Part shown: one piece after another, positions 1 through 14,899 of the stretch
Layout of the letters: every line of letters begins with the position of its first letter
Numbering within the stretch: the first letter of the stretch is position 1
Source of the DNA: Hydractinia symbiolongicarpus
Lineage: Eukaryota; Cnidaria; Hydrozoa; Anthoathecata; Hydractiniidae
Assembly (NCBI RefSeq): GCF_029227915.1
Contig: NC_079878.1
Location: 28,423,501-28,487,500, forward strand
Direction of reading: 5' to 3'
Length of the DNA stretch: 64,000 bases
The notes under the pieces: generated by a model
What the model was told of the DNA's origin: nothing
Seen by the model: the letters and a program-made list of their open reading frames with translations, nothing else
The model's database searches: none
Position numbers and translations under genes: made by a program

Positions 1-3000
1 TCCGATATTACTAAGTTGTATCGCTTTTAACAGTGAAATGAATGACTGTGGGACTTAATTGAACTGATTCTGGACTGTGACATTATAAGAGTGATAAATG
101 AGCGAATTGCACTCCAAGGAATAACATTCTTCTTAATTCGACATGAGTGCTGGAATTCAGCGAGTACACTAGTCTCTGTGATAGCGCTTTAATTAAAAAT
201 TTAGATAAATAAGTCATTTTTTACTGTGGAGCCAATCCTAGCCTTTATTTCGCCCTGAAGAAATAGAGACAGTTTCAAATACTACATTTCACTGACTTTC
301 TACCGGTGTCAGTCCGTTTGAGTTACAACGGTTGGGTCACATATTCGTACCAACATGTATTTAGTGATTTTCTTCCGATCTAACTAAGTTGTATCGCTTT
401 TAACAGTGAAACGAATGACTGTGGGACTTAATTGAACTGATTCTGGACTTTGACCTTATAAATGTTATACATGGGCCAATTGGACTCCAAGGAATAACAT
501 TCTTCTTAATTCGACATGATTGCTGGAATTCAGCAAGTACACTAGGCTCTGTGGTAGCGCTTTATTTAAAAATTAAGATAAAAAATTCAGTTTTTACTGT
601 TGGACAAATCCTAGCCGTTAGCGCGCGCTGAAGAAATAGAGACCGTTTCAAATACTACATTTCACTGACATTCTAATGGTGTCAGTCCGTTTGAGTTACA
701 ACGGTTGGGTCACATATTCGTACCAACATGTATTTAGTGATTTTCTTCCGATCTAACTAAGTTGTATCGCTTTTAACAGTGAAACGAATGACTGTGGGAC
801 TTAATTGAACTGATTCTGGACTGTGACCTTATAAGTGTGATAAATGAGCGAATTGCACTCCAAAGAATAACATTCTTCTTAATTTGACATGATTGCTGGA
901 ATTCAGCGAGTACACTAGGCTCTGTGGTAGCGCTTTAATTAAAAATTTAGATAAATAAGTCATTTTTTACTGTGTGACCAATTCTAGCCGTTATTTCGCG
1001 CTGTATAAATGGGAACAGGTCCAAAGACTACATTTCATTGGCTTTCTAGCGGTATAAATCCGTTTGAGATGCAACGGTTGCGTCACATATTCGTACCAAC
1101 ATGTATTTTGCGATAGTATTCGGATATTACTAGGTTGCATCGCTTTTAACAGTGAAACGTTTGACTGTCGGACTTAATTGAACTGATTTTGGACTTTGAC
1201 CTTATAAATGTGATAAATGAGCCAGTTTGACTACAAGGAATAACATTCTTCTGAGTTTAATATGATTGCTGAAACTCAGCGATTACACTGGGCGCAGTGG
1301 TAGCGCTTTATTAAAAAATTAAGATAAATAAGCCATTTTTTACTGTGGGACCAATTCTAGCCGTTAGTTCGCGCTGAAGAAATAGAGACAGTTTCAAAAA
1401 CTACATTTCATTGGCTTTCTAACGGTGTCAATCCGTTTGAGTTACAAAGGTTGCGTCACATAATCGTACCAACATGTATTTAGTGATTTTCTTCCGATAT
1501 TACTAAGTTGTATCACTTTTAGCAGTAAAACGATTCACTGTGGGACTTAATTGATCTGCTTGTGGACTTTGACCTTATAAATGTTATAAATGAGCCAATT
1601 GGACTCCAAGGAAAAACATTCTTCTTAATTTGACATGATTGCTGGAATTTAGCGAGTACACTAGGCTCTGTGGTAGCGCTTTATTTAAAAATTAAGATAA
1701 AAAATTCAGTTTTTACTGTAGGACCAATCCTAGCCGTTAGCGCGCGCTGAAGAAATAGAGACAGTTTCAAAAACTACATTTCATTGACTCTCGAACGGTG
1801 TCAATCCGTTTGAGTTACAACGGTTGCGTCACATATTCGTACCAACATGTATTTAGTGATTTTCTTCCGATCTAACTAAGTTGTATCGCTTTTAACAGTG
1901 AAACGAATGACGGTGGGACTTAATTGAACTGATTCTGGACTTTGACCTTATAAATGTTATACATGGGCCAATTGGACTCCAAGGAATAACATTCTTCTTA
2001 ATTCGACATGATTGCTGGAATTCAGCAAGTACACTAGGCTCTGTGGTAGCGCTTTATTTAAAAATTAAGATAAAAAATTCAGTTTTTACTGTTGGACAAA
2101 TCCTAGCCGTTAGCGCGCGCTGAAGAAATAGAGACCGTTTCAAATACTACATTTCACTGACATTCTAATGGTGTCAGTCCGTTTGAGTTACAACGGTTGG
2201 GTCACATATTCGTACCAACATGTATTTAGTGATTTTCTTCCGATCTAACTAAGTTGTATCGCTTTTAACAGTGAAACGAATGACTGTGGGACTTAATTGA
2301 ACTGATTCTGGACTGTGACCTTATAATTGTGATAAATGAGCGAATTGCACTCCAAAGAATAACATTCTTCTTAATTTGACATGATTGCTGGAATTCAGCG
2401 AGTACACTAGGCTCTGTGGTAGCGCTTTAATTAAAAATTTAGATAAATAAGTCATTTTTTACTGTGTAACCTATTCTAGCCGTTATTTCGCGCTGTATAA
2501 ATTGGAACAGGTCCAAAGACTACATTTCCTTGGCTTTCTAGCGGTATAAATCCGTTTGAGATGCAACGGTTGCGTCACATATTCGTACCAACATGTATTT
2601 TGCGATAGTATTCGGATATTACTAGGTTGCATCGCTTTTAACAGTGAAACGTTTGACTGTCGGACTTAATTGAACTGATTTTGGACTTTGACCTTATAAA
2701 TGTGATAAATGAGCCAGTTTGACTACAAGGAATAACATTCTTCTGAATTTAATATGATTGCTGAAACTCAGCGATTACACTGGGCGCAGTGGTAGCGCTT
2801 TATTAAAAAATTAAGATAAATAAGCAATTTTTTACTGTGGGACCAATTCTAGCCGTTAGTTCGCGCTGAAGAAATAGAGACAGTTTCAAAAACTACATTT
2901 CATTGGCTTTCTAACGGTGTCAATCCGTTTGAGTTACAAAGGTTGCGTCACATAATCGCACCAACATGTATTTAGTGATTTTCTTCCGATATTACTAAGT

Positions 3001-6000
3001 TGTATCGCTTTTAACAGTGAAATGAATGACTGTGGGACTTAATTGAACTGATTCTGGACTGTGACATTATAAGAGTGATAAATGAGCGAATTGCACTCCA
3101 AGGAATAACATTCTTCTTAATTCGACATGAGTGCTGGAATTCAGCGAGTACACTAGTCTCTGTGGTAGCGCTTTAATTAAAAATTTAGATAAATAAGTCA
3201 TTTTTTACTGTGGAGCCAATCCTAGCCTTTATTTCGCCCTGAAGAAATAGAGACAGTTTCAAATACTACATTTCACTGACTTTCTACCGGTGTCAGTCCG
3301 TTTGAGTTACAACGGTTGGGTCACATATTCGTACCAACATGTATTTAGTGATTTTCTTCCGATCTAACTAAGTTGTATCGCTTTTAACAGTGAAACGAAT
3401 GACTGTGGGACTTAATTGAACTGATTCTGGACTTTGACCTTATAAATGTTATACATGGGCCAATTGGACTCCAAGGAATAACATTCTTCTTAATTCGACA
3501 TGATTGCTGGAATTCAGCAAGTACACTAGGCTTTGTGGTAGCGCTTTATTTAAAAATTAAGATAAAAAATTCAGTTTTTACTGTTGGACAAATCCTAGCC
3601 GTTAGCGCCCGCTGAAGAAATAGAGACCGTTTCAAATACTACATTTCACTGATATTCTAATGGTGTCAGTCCGTTTGAGTTACAACGGTTGGGTCACATA
3701 TTCGTACCAACATGTATTTAGTGATTTTCTTCCGATCTAACTAAGTTGTATCGCTTTTAACAGTGAAACGAATGACTGTGGGACTTAATTGAACTGATTC
3801 TGGACTGTGACCTTATAAGTGTGATAAATGAGCGAATTGCACTCCAAAGAATAACATTCTTCTTAATTTGACATGATTGCTGGAATTCAGCGAGTACACT
3901 AGGCTCTGTGGTAGCGCTTTAATTAAAAATTTAGATAAATAAGTCATTTTTTACTGTGTGACCAATTCTAGCCGTTATTTCGCGCTGTATAAATAGGAAC
4001 AGGTCCAAAGACTACATTTCATTGGCTTTCTAGCGGTATAAATCCGTTTGAGATGCAACGGTTGCGTCACATATTCGTACCAACATGTATTTTGCGATAG
4101 TATTCGGATATTACTAGGTTGCATCGCTTTTAACAGTGAAACGTTTGACTGTCGGACTTAATTGAACTGATTTTGGACTTTGACCTTATAAATGTGATAA
4201 ATGAGCCAGTTTGACTACAAGGAATAACATTCTTCTGAGTTTAATATGATTGCTGAAACTCAGCGATTACACTGGGCGCAGTGGTAGCGCTTTATTAAAA
4301 AATTAAGATAAATAAGCCATTTTTTACTGTGGGACCAATTCTAGCCGTTAGTTCGCGCTGAAGAAATAGAGACAGTTTCAAAAACTACATTTCATTGGCT
4401 TTCTAACGGTGTCAATCCGTTTGAGTTACAAAGGTTGCGTCACATAATCGTACCAACATGTATTTAGTGATTTTCTTCCGATATTACTAAGTTGTATCAC
4501 TTTTAGCAGTAAAACGATTCACTGTGGGACTTAATTGATCTGCTTGTGGACTTTGACCTTATAAATGTTATAAATGAGCCAATTGGACTCCAAGGAAAAA
4601 CATTCTTCTTAATTCGACATGATTGCTGGAATTTAGCGAGTACACTAGGCTCTGTGGTAGCGCTTTATTTAAAAATTAAGATAAAAAATTCAGTTTTTAC
4701 TGTAGGACCAATCCTAGCCGTTAGCGCACGCTGAAGAAATAGAGACAGTTTCAAAAACTACATTTCATTGACTCTCGAACGGTGTCAATCCGTTTGAGTT
4801 ACAACGGTTGCGTCACATATTCGTACCAACATGTATTTAGTGATTGTTTTCCGATATTACTAAGTTGTATCGCTTTTAACAGTGAAATGAATGACTGTGG
4901 GACTTAATTGAACTGATTCTGGACTGTGACATTATAAGTGTGATAAATGAGCGAATTGCACTCCAAGGAATAACATTTTCTTAATTCGACATGAGTGCTG
5001 GAATTCAGCGAGTACACTAGTGTCTGTCGTAGCGCTTTAATTAAAAATTTAGATAAATAAGTCATTTTTTACTGTGGAGCCAATCCTAGCCTTTATTTCG
5101 CCCTGAAGAAATAGAGACAGTTTCAAATACTACATTTCACTGACTTTCTACCGGTGTCAGTCCGTTTGAGTTACAACGGTTGGGTCACATATTCGTACCA
5201 ACATGTATTTAGTGATTTTCTTCCGATCTAACTAAGTTGTATCGCTTTTAACAGTGAAACGAATGACTGTGGGACTTAATTGAACTGATTCTGGACTTTG
5301 ACCTTATAAATGTTATACATGGGCCAATTGGACTCCAAGGAATAACATTCTTCTTAATTCGACATGATTGCTGGAATTCAGCAAGTACACTAGGCTCTGT
5401 GGTAGCGCTTTATTTAAAAATTAAGATAAAAAATTCAGTTTTTACTGTTGGACAAATCCTAGCCGTTAGCGCGCGCTGAAGAAATAGAGACCGTTTCAAA
5501 TACTACATTTCACTGACATTCTAATGGTGTCAGTCCGTTTGAGTTACAACGGTTGGGTCACATATTCGTACCAACATGTATTTAGTGATTTTCTTCCGAT
5601 CTAACTAAGTTGTATCGCTTTTAACAGTGAAACGAATGACTGTGGGACTTAATTGAACTGATTCTGGACTGTGACCTTATAATTGTGATAAATGAGCGAA
5701 TTGCACTCCAAAGAATAACATTCTTCTTAATTTGACATGATTGCTGGAATTCAGCGAGTACACTAGGCTCTGTGGTAGCGCTTTAATTAAAAATTTAGAT
5801 AAATAAGTCATTTTTTACTGTGTAACCAATTCTAGCCGTTATTTCGCGCTGTATAAATAGGAACAGGTCCAAAGACTACATTTCCTTGGCTTTCTAGCGG
5901 TATAAATCCGTTTGAGATGCAACGGTTGCGTCACATATTCGTACCAACATGTATTTTGCGATAGTATTCGGATATTACTAGGTTGCATCGCTTTTAACAG

Positions 6001-6711
6001 TTAAACGTTTGACTGTCGGACTAAATTGAACTGATTTTGGACTTTGAACTTATAAATGTGATAAATGAGCCAGTTTGACTACAAGGAATAACATTCTTCT
6101 GAATTTAATATGATTGCTGAAACTCAGCGATTACACTGGGCGCAGTGGTAGCGCTTTATTAAAAATTTAAATAAATAACCATTTTTTACTGTGGGACCAA
6201 TTCTAGCCGTTAGTTCGCGCTGAAGAAATAGAGACAGTTTCAAAATCTACATTTCATTGGCTTTCTAACGGTGTCAATCCGTTTGAGTTACAAAGGTTAT
6301 GTCACATAATCGTACCAACATGTATTTAGTGATTTTCTTCCGATATTACTAAGTTGTATCACTTTTAGCAGTAAAACGATTCACTGTGGGACTTAATTGA
6401 TCTGATTCTGGACTTTGACCTTATAAATGTTATAAATGAGCCAATTGGACTCCAAGGAATAACATTCTTCTTAATTCGACATGATTGCTGGAATTTAGCG
6501 AGTACACTAGGCTCTGTGGTAGCGCTTTATTTAAAAATTAATATAAAAAAATCAGTTTTTGCTGTGGGACCAATCCTAGCCGTTAGCGCGCGCTGAAGAA
6601 ATAGAGACCGTTTCAAATACTACATCTCACTGACTTTCTAAAGCTGTCAGTCCGTATGAGTTACAACGGTTGGGTCACATATTCGTACCAACATGTATTT
6701 AGTGATTTTCT
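1..6711. repeat. Five-monomer higher-order repeat block
   Basis: Five distinguishable monomer types occur in the order A-B-C-D-E (starts near 1, 374, 747, 1120, 1493). The series resumes as B-C-D (1866, 2239, 2612), then A-B-C-D-E (2985-4477) and A-B-C-D-E again (4850-6339). Type A has AATGAATGACTG, type D has CGGATATTACTAGGTTGC, and type E has GTATCACTTTTAGCAG. The unit is about 1865 bp. The second round lacks E and A, so one unit lost two monomers by unequal exchange. Confidence 0.85.
1292..1306 (+). other. tRNA D-arm/A-box-like motif inside the monomer (example)
   Basis: GCGC-AGTGGTA-GCGC forms a four-base-pair stem with a seven-base loop holding the GG of a tRNA D-loop. It matches an RNA polymerase III A-box closely. 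The same motif recurs in type D monomers (near 2785 and 4275). Other monomers carry related forms (GCTC-AGTGGTA-GCGC near 15455, GCGC-TGTAGTA-GCGC near 22535). A B-box is not convincing: the best candidate downstream, GGGACCAATCC, has about three mismatches. A T6 tract lies between the two. It may be a relic of a tRNA-derived short interspersed element or coincidence. Confidence 0.4.
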
Positions 6712-7079
6712 TCCGATATTACTAAGTTGTGTCGCTTTTAACAGTGAAACGATTGACTGTGGGAATTAATTGAACTGATTCTGGACTTTGACCTTATAAA
6801 TGTTATAAATGTGCCAATTGGACTCCAAGGAATAACATTCTTCTTATTTCGACATATTAGCTGGAATTCAGCGAGTACACTAGGCTCTGTGGTAGCGTTT
6901 TATTTAAAATTTAAGATAAAAAATTCAGTTTTTACAGTGGGACCAATCCTAGCCGTTAGCGCGCGCTAAAGAAATAGAGACAGTTCCAAAGACTATATTT
7001 CATTGACTTTCTAGTGGTATAAATCCGTTTGAGATACAACGGTTGCGTCACATATACGTACCAACATGTATTTAGCGAT

Positions 7080-8945
7080 AGTATTTGGATATTACTAGGT
7101 TGCATCGCTTTTAATAGTGAAAGGTTTGACTGTCGGACTTAATTGAACTGATTTTGGACTTTGACCTTACAAATGTTATAAATGAGCCAATTGGACTCCA
7201 AGGAATAACATTTTTCTTAATTCGACATGATAGCTGGAATTCAGCGAGTACACTAGGCTCTGTGGTAGCGCTTTATTTAAAAATTAAGATAAAAAATTCA
7301 GTTTTACTGTGGGACCAATCCTAGCCGTTAGCGCGCGCTGAAGAAATAGAGACAGTTTAAAAACTACAATTCATTGACTCTCTAACGGTGTCAATCCGTT
7401 TGTGTTACAACGGTTGCGTCACATATTCGTGCCAGCATGTATTTAGTAATTGTTTTCCGATATTACTAAGTTGTATCGCTTTTAACAGTGAAACGATTGA
7501 CTGTGGGACTTAATAGAACTGATTCTGGACTTTGACCTTATATATGTTATAAATGAGCCAATTGGACTCCAAGAAATAACATTCTTCTTAATTCGACATG
7601 ATAGCTGGAATTCAGCGAGTACACTAGGCTCTGTGGTAGCGCTTTGTTTAAAAATTAAGATAAAAAATTCAGTTTTTACTGTGGGACCAATCCTAGCCGT
7701 TAGCGCGCGCTGAAGAAATAGAGACAGTTCCAAAGACTATATTTCATTGACTTTCTAGCGGTATAAATCCGTTTGAGATACAACGGTTGCGTCACATATA
7801 CGTACCAACATGTATTTAGCGACAGTATTTGGATATTACTAGGTTGCATCGCTTTTAATAGTGAAACGTTTGACTGTCGGACTTAATTGAACTGATTTTG
7901 GACTTTGACCTTATAAATGTTATAAATGAGCCAATTGGACTCCAAGGAATAACATTTTTCTTAATTCGACATGATAGCTGGAATTCAGCGAGTACACTAG
8001 GCTCTGTGGTAGCGCTTTATTTAAAAATTAAGATAAAAAATTCAGTTTTACTGTGGGACCAATCCTAGCCGTTAGCGCGCGCTGAAGAAATAGAGACAGT
8101 TTAAAAACTACAATTCATTGACTCTCTAACGGTGTCAATCCGTTTGTGTTACAACGGTTGCGTCACATATTCGTACCAGCATGTATTTAGTAATTGTTTT
8201 CCGATATTACTAAGTTGTATCGCTTTTAACAGTGAAACGATTGACTGTGGGACTTAATTGAACTGATTCTGGACTTTGACCTTATATATGTTATAAATGA
8301 GCCAATTGGACTCCAAGAAATAACATTCTTCTTAATTCAACATGATAGCTGGAATTCAGCGAGTACACTAGGCTCTGTGGTAGCGCTTTGTTTAAAAATT
8401 AAGATAAAAAATTCAGTTTTTACTGTGGGACCAATCCTAGCCGTTAGCGCGCGCTGAAGAAATAGAGACAGTTCCAATGACTATATTTCATTGACTTTCT
8501 AGCGGTATAAATCCGTTTGAGATACAACGGTTGCGTCACATATACGTACCAACATGTATTTAGCGACAGTATTTGGATATTACTAGGTTGCATCGCTTTT
8601 AATAGTGAAACGTTTGACTGTCGGACTTAATTGAACTGATTTTGGACTTTGACCTTATAAATGTTATAAATGAGCCAATTGGACTCCAAGGAATAACATT
8701 TTTCTTAATTCGACATGATAGCTGGAATTCAGCGAGTACACTAGGCTCTGTGGTAGCGCTTTATTTAAAAATTAAGATAAAAAATTCAGTTTTACTGTGG
8801 GACCAATCCTAGCCGTTAGCGCGCGCTGAAGAAATAGAGACAGTTTAAAAACTACATTTCATTGACTCTCTAACGGTGTCAATCCGTTTGTGTTACAACG
8901 GTTGCGTCACATATTTGTACCAACATGTATTTAGTGATTGTTTTC
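7080..8945. repeat. Two-monomer higher-order repeat block
   Basis: The variant GTATTTGGATATTACTAGG recurs near 7082, 7827 and 8572, a spacing of 745 bases or two monomers. Each is followed by the same alternate monomer. This is a local dimer expansion, distinct from the five-monomer block to its left. Confidence 0.75.
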
Positions 8946-9387
8946 CGATATTACTAAGTAGTATCGCTTTTAACAGTGAAACGAATGACTGTGGAACTTA
9001 ATTGAACTGCTTCTGGACTGTGACCTTATAAGTGTGATAAATGAGCGAATTGCACTCCAAGGAATAACATTCTTCTAAATTCGACATGATTGCTGGAATT
9101 CAGCAAGTACACTAGGCTCTGTGGTAGCGCTTTAATTAAAAAGTTAGATAAATAATTCATTTTTTACTGTGGAGCCAATCCCAGCCGTTATTTCGCGCTG
9201 AAGAAATAGAGACAGTTTCAAATACTACATTTCACTGACTTTCCACTGGTGTCAGTCCGTTTGAGTTACAACGGTTGGGTCACACATTCGTACCAACATG
9301 TTTTTAGTGATTTTCTTTCGATCTAACTAATTTGTATCGCTTTTAACAGTGAAACGAATGACTGTGGGACTTAATTGAACTGATTCT

Positions 9388-12300
9388 GGAATGTGACCTT
9401 ATAAATGTGATAAATGAGCCAATTGGTCTCCAAGGAATAACATTCTTCTTAATTTGACATGATTGCTGGAATTCAGCGATTACATTAGGCTCTGTGGTAG
9501 CGCTTTATTTATAAATTTAGATAAATAAGTCTTTTCTTACTGTGGGACCAATCCTGGCCGTTAGCACGGGCTGAATAAAAAGGAACAGTTCCAAAGACTA
9601 CATTTCATTGACTTTCTAGCGGTATAAATCCGTTTGAGATACAACGGTTGCGTCACATATTCGTACCAACATGTATTTAGTGATATTTTTTCGATATTAC
9701 TAAGTTGTATCGCTTTTAACAGCGAAACGATTGACTGTGGGACTTAATTGAACTGATTCTGGACTTTGACCTTATAAATGTTATCAATGAGCCAATTGGT
9801 CTCCAAGGAATAAAATTCTTCTTAATTCGACATGATGGCTGGAATTCAGCGAGTACACTAGGCTCTGTGGTAGCGCTTTATTTAGAAATTAAGATAAAAA
9901 TATCAGTTTTTACTGTGGGTCCAATCCTAGCCGTTAGCGCGCGCTGAAGAAATAGAGACAGTTTCAAAAACTACATTTCATTGACTCTCTAACGGTGTCA
10001 ATCCGTTTGAGTTACAACGGTTGCGTCACATATTCCTACCAACATGTATTTAGTGATTTTCTTCCGATCTAACTAAGTTGTATCGCTTTTAACAGTGAAA
10101 CGATTGACTGTGGGACTTAATTGAACTGATTCTGGACTTTGACCTTATAAATGTTATAAATGGGCCAATTGGACTCCAAGGAATAACATTCTTCCTAATT
10201 CGACATGATAGCTGGAATTCAGCGAGTACACTAGGCTCTGTGGTAGCGCTTTATTTAAGAATTAAGACAAAAAATTCAGTTTTTACTGTTGGACCAATCC
10301 TAGCCGTTAGCGCGCGCTAAAGAAATACAGACAGTTTCAAAAACTACATTTCATTGACTTTCTAACGGTGTCAATCCGTTTGAGTTACAACGTTTGCGTC
10401 ACATATTCGTACCAACATGTATTTGGTGATTTTTTCCGATATTACTAAGTTGTATCGCTTTTAACAGTGAAACGAATGACTGTGGGACTTAATTGAACTG
10501 ATTCTGGACTGTGACCTTATAAGTGTGATAAATGAGCCAATTGGACTCCAAGGAATAACATTCTTCTTAATTCGACATGATAACTGGAATTCAGCGAGTA
10601 CACTAGGCTCTGTGGTAGCGCTTTATTTAAAAATTAAGATAAAAAATTCAGTTTTTACTGTGGGACCAATCCTAGCCGTTAGCGCGCGCTGAAGAAATAG
10701 AGACCGTTTCGAATACTACATTTCACTGACTTTCTAAGGGTGTCAGTCCGTATGAGTTACAACGGTTGGGTCACATATTCGTACCAACATGTATTTAGTG
10801 ATTTTCTTCCGATATTACTAAGTTGTATCGCTTTTAACAGTGAAACGATTGACTGTGGGACTTAATTGAACTGATTCTGGACTTTGACCTTATAAATGTT
10901 ATAAATGGGCCAATTGGACTCCAAGGAATAACATTCTTCTTATTTCGACATGATAGCTGGAATTCAGCGAGTACACTATGCTCTGTGGTAGCGCTTTACT
11001 TAAAATTTAAGATAAAAAATTCAGTTTTTACTGTGGGACCAATCCTAGCCGTTAGCGCGCGCTAAAGAAATAGAGACAGTTTCAAAAACTACATTTCATT
11101 GACTTTCTAACGGTGTCAATTCGTTTGAGTTACAACGTTTGCGTCACATATTCGTACCAACATGTATTTGGTGATTTTTTCCGATATTACTAAGTTGTAT
11201 CGCTTTTAACAGTGAAACGAATGACTGTGGGACTTAATTGAACTGATTCTGGAATGTGACCTTATAAATGTGATAAATGAGCAATTGGTCTCCAAGGAAT
11301 AACATTCTTCTTAATTTGACATGATTGCTGGAATTCAGCGATTACATTAGGCTCTGTGGTAGCGCTTTATTTATAAATTTAGATAAATAAGTCTTTTCTT
11401 ACTGTGGGACCAATCCTGGCCGTTAGCACGGGCTGAATAAAAAGGAACAGTTCCAAAGACTACATTTCATTGACTTTCTAGCGGTATAAATCCGTTTGAG
11501 ATACAACGGTTGCGTCACATATTCGTACCAACATGTATTTAGTGATATTTTTTCGATATTACTAAGTTGTATCGCTTTTAACAGCGAAACGATTGACTGT
11601 GGGACTTAATTGAACTGATTCTGGACTTTGACCTTATAAATGTTATCAATGAGCCAATTGGTCTCCAAGGAATAAAATTCTTCTTAATTCGACATGATGG
11701 CTGGAATTCAGCGAGTACACTAGGCTCTGTGGTAGCGCTTTATTTAGAAATTAAGATAAAAATATCAGTTTTTACTGTGGGTCCAATCCTAGCCGTTAGC
11801 GCGCGCTGAAGAAATAGAGACAGTTTCAAAAACTACATTTCATTGACTCTCTAACGGTGTCAATCCGTTTGAGTTACAACGGTTGCGTCACATATTCCTA
11901 CCAACATGTATTTAGTGATTTTCTTCCGATCTAACTAAGTTGTATCGCTTTTAACAGTGAAACGATTGACTGTGGGACTTAATTGAACTGATTCTGGACT
12001 TTGACCTTATAAATGTTATAAATGGGCCAATTGGACTCCAAGGAAAAACATTCTTCCTAATTCGACATGATAGCTGGAATTCAGCGAGTACACTAGGCTC
12101 TGTGGTAGCGCTTTATTTAAGAATTAAGACAAAAAATTCAGTTTTTACTGTTGGACCAATCCTAGCCGTTAGCGCGCGCTAAAGAAATACAGACAGTTTC
12201 AAAAACTACATTTCATTGACTTTCTAACGGTGTCAATCCGTTTGAGTTACAACGTTTGCGTCACATATTCGTACCAACATGTATTTGGTGATTTTTTTCG

Positions 12301-13113
12301 ATATTACTAAGTTGTATCGCTTTTAACAGTGAAACGAATGACTGTGGGACTTAATTGAACTGATTCTGGACTGTGACCTTATAAGTGTGATAAATGAGCC
12401 AATTGGACTCCAAGGAATAACATTCTTCTTAATTCGACATGATAGCTGGAATTCAGCGAGTACACTAGGCTCTGTGGTAGCGCTTTATTTAAAAATTAAG
12501 ATAAAAAATTCAGTTTTTACTGTGGGACCAATCCTAGCCGTTAGCGCGCGCTGAAGAAATAGAGACCGTTTCGAATACTACATTTCACTGACTTTCTAAG
12601 GGTGTCAGTCCGTATGAGTTACAACGGTTGGGTCACATATTCGTACCAACATGTATTTAGTGATTTTCTTCCGATATTACTAAGTTGTATCGCTTTTAAC
12701 AGTGAAACGATTGACTGTGGGACTTAATTGAACTGATTCTGGACTTTGACCTTATAAATGTTATAAATGGGCCAATTGGACTCCAAGGAATAACATTCTT
12801 CTTATTTCGACATGATAGCTGGAATTCAGCGAGTACACTATGCTCTGTGGTAGCGCTTTACTTAAAATTTAAGATAAAAAATTCAGTTTTTACTGTGGGA
12901 CCAATCCTAGCCGTTAGCGCGCGCTAAAGAAATAGAGACAGTTTCAAAAACTACATTTCATTGACTTTCTAACGGTGTCAATTCGTTTGAGTTACAACGT
13001 TTGCGTCACATATTCGTACCAACATGTATTTGGTGATTTTTTCCGATATTACTAAGTTGTATCGCTTTTAACAGTGAAACGAATGACTGTGGGACTTAAT
13101 TGAACTGATTCTG
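9388..13113. repeat. 1.86-kb higher-order unit in two tandem copies
   Basis: The segment starting at GGAATGTGACC near 9388 repeats from 11251 with a period of 1863 bases (five monomers). Private variants such as TTATCAATGAGCC and AAAAAGGAACAG occur at matching places in both copies. The left copy keeps GAGCCAATTGG where the right copy has lost one C. Confidence 0.8.
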
Positions 13114-14899
13114 GACTGTGACCTTATAAGCGTGATAAATGAGCGAATTGCACTCCAAGGAATAACATTCTTCTTAATTCGACATGATTGCTGGGATTCA
13201 GCAAGTACACTAGGCTCTGTGGTAGCGCTTTAATTAAAAATTTAGATAAATAAGTCATTTTTTACTGTGGGACCAATCCTAGCCGTTAGCGCGCGCTGAA
13301 GAAATAGAGACAGTTTCAAAAACTACATTTCATTGACTCTCTAACGGTGTCAATCCGTTTGAGTTACAACGGTTGCGTCACATATTCATACCAACATGTA
13401 TTTACTGATTTTCTTCCGATCTAACTAAGTTGTATCGCTTTTAACAGTGAAACGAATAACTGTGGGACTTAATTGAACTGATTCTGGACTTTGACCTTAT
13501 AAATGTGATACATGGGCCAATTGGACTCCAAGGAATAACATTCTTCTTAATTCGACATGATTGCTGGAATTCAGCAAGTACACTAGGCTCTGTGGTAGCG
13601 CTTTCTTTAAGAATTAAGATAAAAAATTCAGTTTTTACTGTTGGACCAATCCTAGCCGTTAGCGCGCGCTGAAGAAATAGAGGCAGTTTCAAATACTACA
13701 TTTCACTGACATTCTAACGGTGTCAGTCCGTTTGAGTTACAACGGTTGGGTCACATATTCGTATCAACATGTATTTAGTGATTTTCTTCCGATCTAACCA
13801 AGTTGTATCGCTTTTAACAGTGAAACGAATGACTGTGGGACTTCATTGAACTGATTCTGGACTGTGACCTTATTAGTGTGATAAATGAGCGAATTGCACT
13901 CCAAGGAATAACATTCTTCTTAATTTGACATGATTGCTGGAATTCAGCGAGTACACTAGGCTCTGTGGTAGCGCTTTAATTAAAAATTTAGATAAATAAG
14001 TCATTTTTTGCTGTGGGACCAATTCTAGCCGTTATTTCGCGCTGTATAAATAGGAACAGGTCCAAAGACTACATTTCATTGACTTTCTAGCGGTATAAAT
14101 CCGTTTGAGATGCAACGGTTGCGTCACATATTCGTACCAACATGTATTTAGCGATAGTTTTCGGATATTACTAGGTTGCATCGCTTTTAACAGTGAAACG
14201 TTTGACTGTCGGACTTAATTAAACTGATTTTGGACTTTGACCTTATAAATGTGATAAATGAGCCAGTTTGACTACAAGAAATTACATTCTTCTTAATTCG
14301 ACATGATTGCTGGAATTCAGCGAGTACACTAGGCTCTGTGGTAGCGCTTTATTAAAAGGTTAAGATAAATAAGTCATTTTTTACTGTGGGACCAATCCTA
14401 GCCGTTATTTTGCGCTGAAAAAATAGAGACAGTTTCAAAAACTACATTTCATTGACTTTCTAACGATGTCAATCCGTTTGAGTTACAACGGTTGCGTCAC
14501 ATATTCGTACCAACATGTATTTAGTGATTTTCTTCCGATCTAACTAAGTTGCATCGCTTTTAACAGTGAAACGAATGACTGTGGGACTTAATTGAACTGA
14601 TTCTGGACTTAGACCTTATAAATGTTATAAATGAGCCAATTGGACAACAAGGAATAACATTCTTCTTAATGCGACATGATTGCTGGAATTCAGCGAGGAC
14701 ACTAGGCTCTTTGGTAGCGCTTTATTTAAAAATTAGGATAAAAATTCAGTTTTTACTGTGGGACCTATCCTAGCCGTTAGCGCGCGCTGAAGAAATAGAG
14801 ACCGTTTCAAATACTACATTTCACTGACTTTCTAACGGTGTCAGTCCGTATGAGTTACAACAGTTGGTTCACATATTTGTACCAACATGTATTTAGTGA

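Noticed and set aside
1285-1400. A functional tRNA or RNA polymerase III gene in each monomer
   Set aside because: Only the D-arm resembles a tRNA. There is no acceptor or anticodon stem, the B-box has several mismatches, and a T6 terminator lies before it.
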